DNA of 64,000 bases, taken from positions 31,978 to 95,977 of the forward strand of contig NZ_BDJC01000025.1 of NCBI RefSeq assembly GCF_002005565.1, in the 5' to 3' direction. Origin of the DNA: Streptomyces sp. JHA26 (GTDB lineage Bacteria; Actinomycetota; Actinomycetes; Streptomycetales; Streptomycetaceae). Position 1 is the stretch's first letter; every line of letters begins with the position of its first letter. Of this stretch, positions 62,464-64,000 are shown one piece after another. The notes under the pieces were generated by a model. It did no database searches. It was not told the origin of the DNA and was given only the letters and a program-made list of their open reading frames with translations. The translations under genes and the position numbers were made by a program.

Positions 62464-64000
62464 ACGCCGATCCCACCCCCTCATCCGCCTCCGGCACCCG
62501 GACCGCGTCCGCAAGCAGCAATCCGGGGGTGATAGCCACCGGGAACGACGCCCGGATCGAACAGCGCACCCTTGTGCTGCCGCCGGGCGCCATGGGGCCG
62601 GCGCTCGACGGCGCAGCCATCGAGAAGTTGAACAACCTGCCCGCCTACGACAGTCCGGTGTTCGAGGGCCGGGACGAGGAGCTGCGGGCCCTGGCCGCCG
62701 TCCCCTCGACGGGCACGGGAGTGGTGGCGCAGAGCGTGCGCGGTCTGGGCGGGGTGGGCAAGTCCACGCTGGTGCTCCACCACGCGCGGGCGTTCCTCGC
62801 CGCCGGCGGCGGTCCGGTGTGGTGGATCGACGCGGAGACCGAGGCGGGCATCGTGGCAGGGCTGGCGGGCCTGGCCACCGCCCTCAACCCGGTACACGCG
62901 GCCCTGCCGCTGGAGGAAGCCGCGGAATGGGCCCTGCTGTGGCTGCAGGGTCGGTCGGGCTGGCTGGTGGTACTGGACAACGCGGAGGACCCCGCCGACC
63001 TGGCCCCCTACCTCGGCCGGCTGACCACCGGCCAAGTGGTGATCACCACCAGACGCGACCTGCCCTGGCAGAACTTCGGCGCCCCCCTGTGCCTGGACAC
63101 CCTTACTCCGGACGCCGCCATGGCGGTTCTGGAGGGCATCACCGGCCGCACCCGAGCCGACGACACCGCGTTCGGAGAACTGGCCGAGGAACTGGGTCAC
63201 CTGCCTCTCGCCCTGCAGCAGGCCGGCGCCTACCTGGCACAGACCCGCACCTCTGCCGGCGACTACCTGACCGAACTCCGTCAGGACCCGGCCGACATCC
63301 TCGCCACCACACCCCCCGGCGACGCCCAGCAGCGCACGGTGTCGCAGGTGTGGAGCGTCACCCTCAAAGCCGTGGAAGTGGCCGACCCGCACGCGGTGCA
63401 TCTGCTGCGCATCCTGGCCCACATGGCCCCGGACCCCCTGCTGCGCAGCGTCCTGGACACCGCCCTGCCCACCCGCAGGGCCGTCGACCACGCCCTGGGC
63501 GTACTCGCCGCCTACAGCATGATCACGCTGACGGACTCGACCGTCACCACCCACCGCCTCGTCCAAAGCGTCGTCCGCATCACCACACCGCCACCCCCCG
63601 CAGCACCCACCCGCCGCCGACGCCTCGTCCACCGACTGCTTGGACGTCCTCTCGCCGCACCCCCTTCCGCACCGCTGACCACCGCCCTGTCCCTCCTACT
63701 GGACGCCGTGCCGCCGGGCAATCCCGCAGAGGTGACAGGGTGGCCCATCTGGCACAGCCTCCTGCCCCACTTCCAGGCAGTGACGGCCCATCACCCCGAC
63801 GACAGCAAAGACTTCGGGCTGGCCACAGCCCTGGGGGAAACCTCCGTCTACCTCCGCAGCCGCGGCCAGGCACCCTTGACACTGCCGCTGGAAGAGCGGG
63901 CACTGACCATCACCGAAGCGGCACTGGGACCAGACCACCCCACCACCGCCCTACGATTGGGCAACCTCGCCGCGACGCTCTCCGACCTGGGCCGGCACGG
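62460..64000 (+). CDS. NB-ARC/TPR STAND protein (partial, runs off window)
   Basis: GTG 62460 opens a frame with no stop to the window end (513 codons seen). N-terminal tail 1-70 with GVIATGNDARIEQR; NB-ARC ATPase with Walker A GLGGVGKST (95-103), Walker B-like WLVVLDNAEDPADLA (about 166-180), VVITTRRD, and GHLPLALQQAGAYLAQT (GLPL motif, about 242). A winged-helix region follows, then TPRs begin near the end (LEERALTITEAALGPDHPTT, ALRLGNLAATLSDLGRHG). The NB-ARC-TPR layout is that of plant-NLR-like STANDs. Translationally coupled to the 100-residue membrane protein. Confidence 0.9.
   Translation, partial: MNADPTPSSASGTRTASASSNPGVIATGNDARIEQRTLVLPPGAMGPALDGAAIEKLNNLPAYDSPVFEGRDEELRALAAVPSTGTGVVAQSVRGLGGVGKSTLVLHHARAFLAAGGGPVWWIDAETEAGIVAGLAGLATALNPVHAALPLEEAAEWALLWLQGRSGWLVVLDNAEDPADLAPYLGRLTTGQVVITTRRDLPWQNFGAPLCLDTLTPDAAMAVLEGITGRTRADDTAFGELAEELGHLPLALQQAGAYLAQTRTSAGDYLTELRQDPADILATTPPGDAQQRTVSQVWSVTLKAVEVADPHAVHLLRILAHMAPDPLLRSVLDTALPTRRAVDHALGVLAAYSMITLTDSTVTTHRLVQSVVRITTPPPPAAPTRRRRLVHRLLGRPLAAPPSAPLTTALSLLLDAVPPGNPAEVTGWPIWHSLLPHFQAVTAHHPDDSKDFGLATALGETSVYLRSRGQAPLTLPLEERALTITEAALGPDHPTTALRLGNLAATLSDLGRH

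Overview
The window is high-GC actinomycete chromosome and almost certainly Streptomyces. Third-position G/C dominates, GTG and TTG starts are common, genes often overlap by GTGA or ATGA, and the markers are Streptomyces ones: ClpC, Lsr2, TipAL with its internal TipAS start, DUF397/XRE-DUF5753 regulators, an orphan nuoD, and a ppa-ThrE-DedA stretch. From memory the order follows the S. coelicolor chromosome around SCO3367 to SCO3434, so most of the window is conserved core with a few accessory insertions. No tRNA, rRNA, transposase, integrase or CRISPR array was seen.

Left part (1-11.8 kb): a gene tail, a secreted M23 peptidase, a secreted HAD phosphatase, a NACHT-LRR-like STAND ATPase, a 19-bp-stem terminator, clpC, a TTG-start Streptomyces protein, lsr2, argA, a BlaI-type repressor and small proteins. 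11.8-17.3 kb is one tight minus-strand operon for NAD and CoA precursors (DUF2520 protein, panC, nadB, nadC, coaX). 17.5-31.2 kb holds an aldolase-fold PLP enzyme, an ArsR-type regulator with a divergent small gene, a NarL-type two-component pair, a frameshifted PF02636 methyltransferase convergent with the orphan nuoD, two PH-domain membrane proteins, a coiled-coil membrane protein, an esterase and a lysyl-phosphatidylglycerol synthase-like protein.

31.3-44.7 kb is the folate block (folP, SnoaL-like gene, folB, folK, DUF3180 on plus; folE on minus) joined to ftsH, hpt, tilS, a zinc metalloprotease and dacB on minus, then ppa and a ThrE exporter on plus. 44.8-50.6 kb has a DedA protein with a Gln-rich tail, a UPF0145 protein, tipA divergent from a glutamate decarboxylase, and a PadR-controlled drug-type ABC transporter whose promoter carries two near-identical operators. 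51.3-52.2 kb is a small polyketide/fatty-acid remnant: a free ACP and a ketosynthase that has lost its centre.

52.2-64 kb contains an aldehyde dehydrogenase, an XRE-DUF5753 / TTA-containing HATPase / DUF397 locus with a shared ~28-bp element in its two flanking intergenic regions, two lipoproteins, a DUF2786 protein, a LysE exporter, an HTH + tandem Clp-N regulator behind a strong palindromic promoter, a divergent family-A DNA polymerase, and a small membrane protein translationally coupled to an NB-ARC/TPR STAND protein that runs off the end of the window. The most promising leads are the NB-ARC/membrane pair, the NACHT protein, the shared element of the DUF397 locus, the HTH-ClpN regulator, and the NDUFAF7-like methyltransferase beside its possible substrate NuoD.
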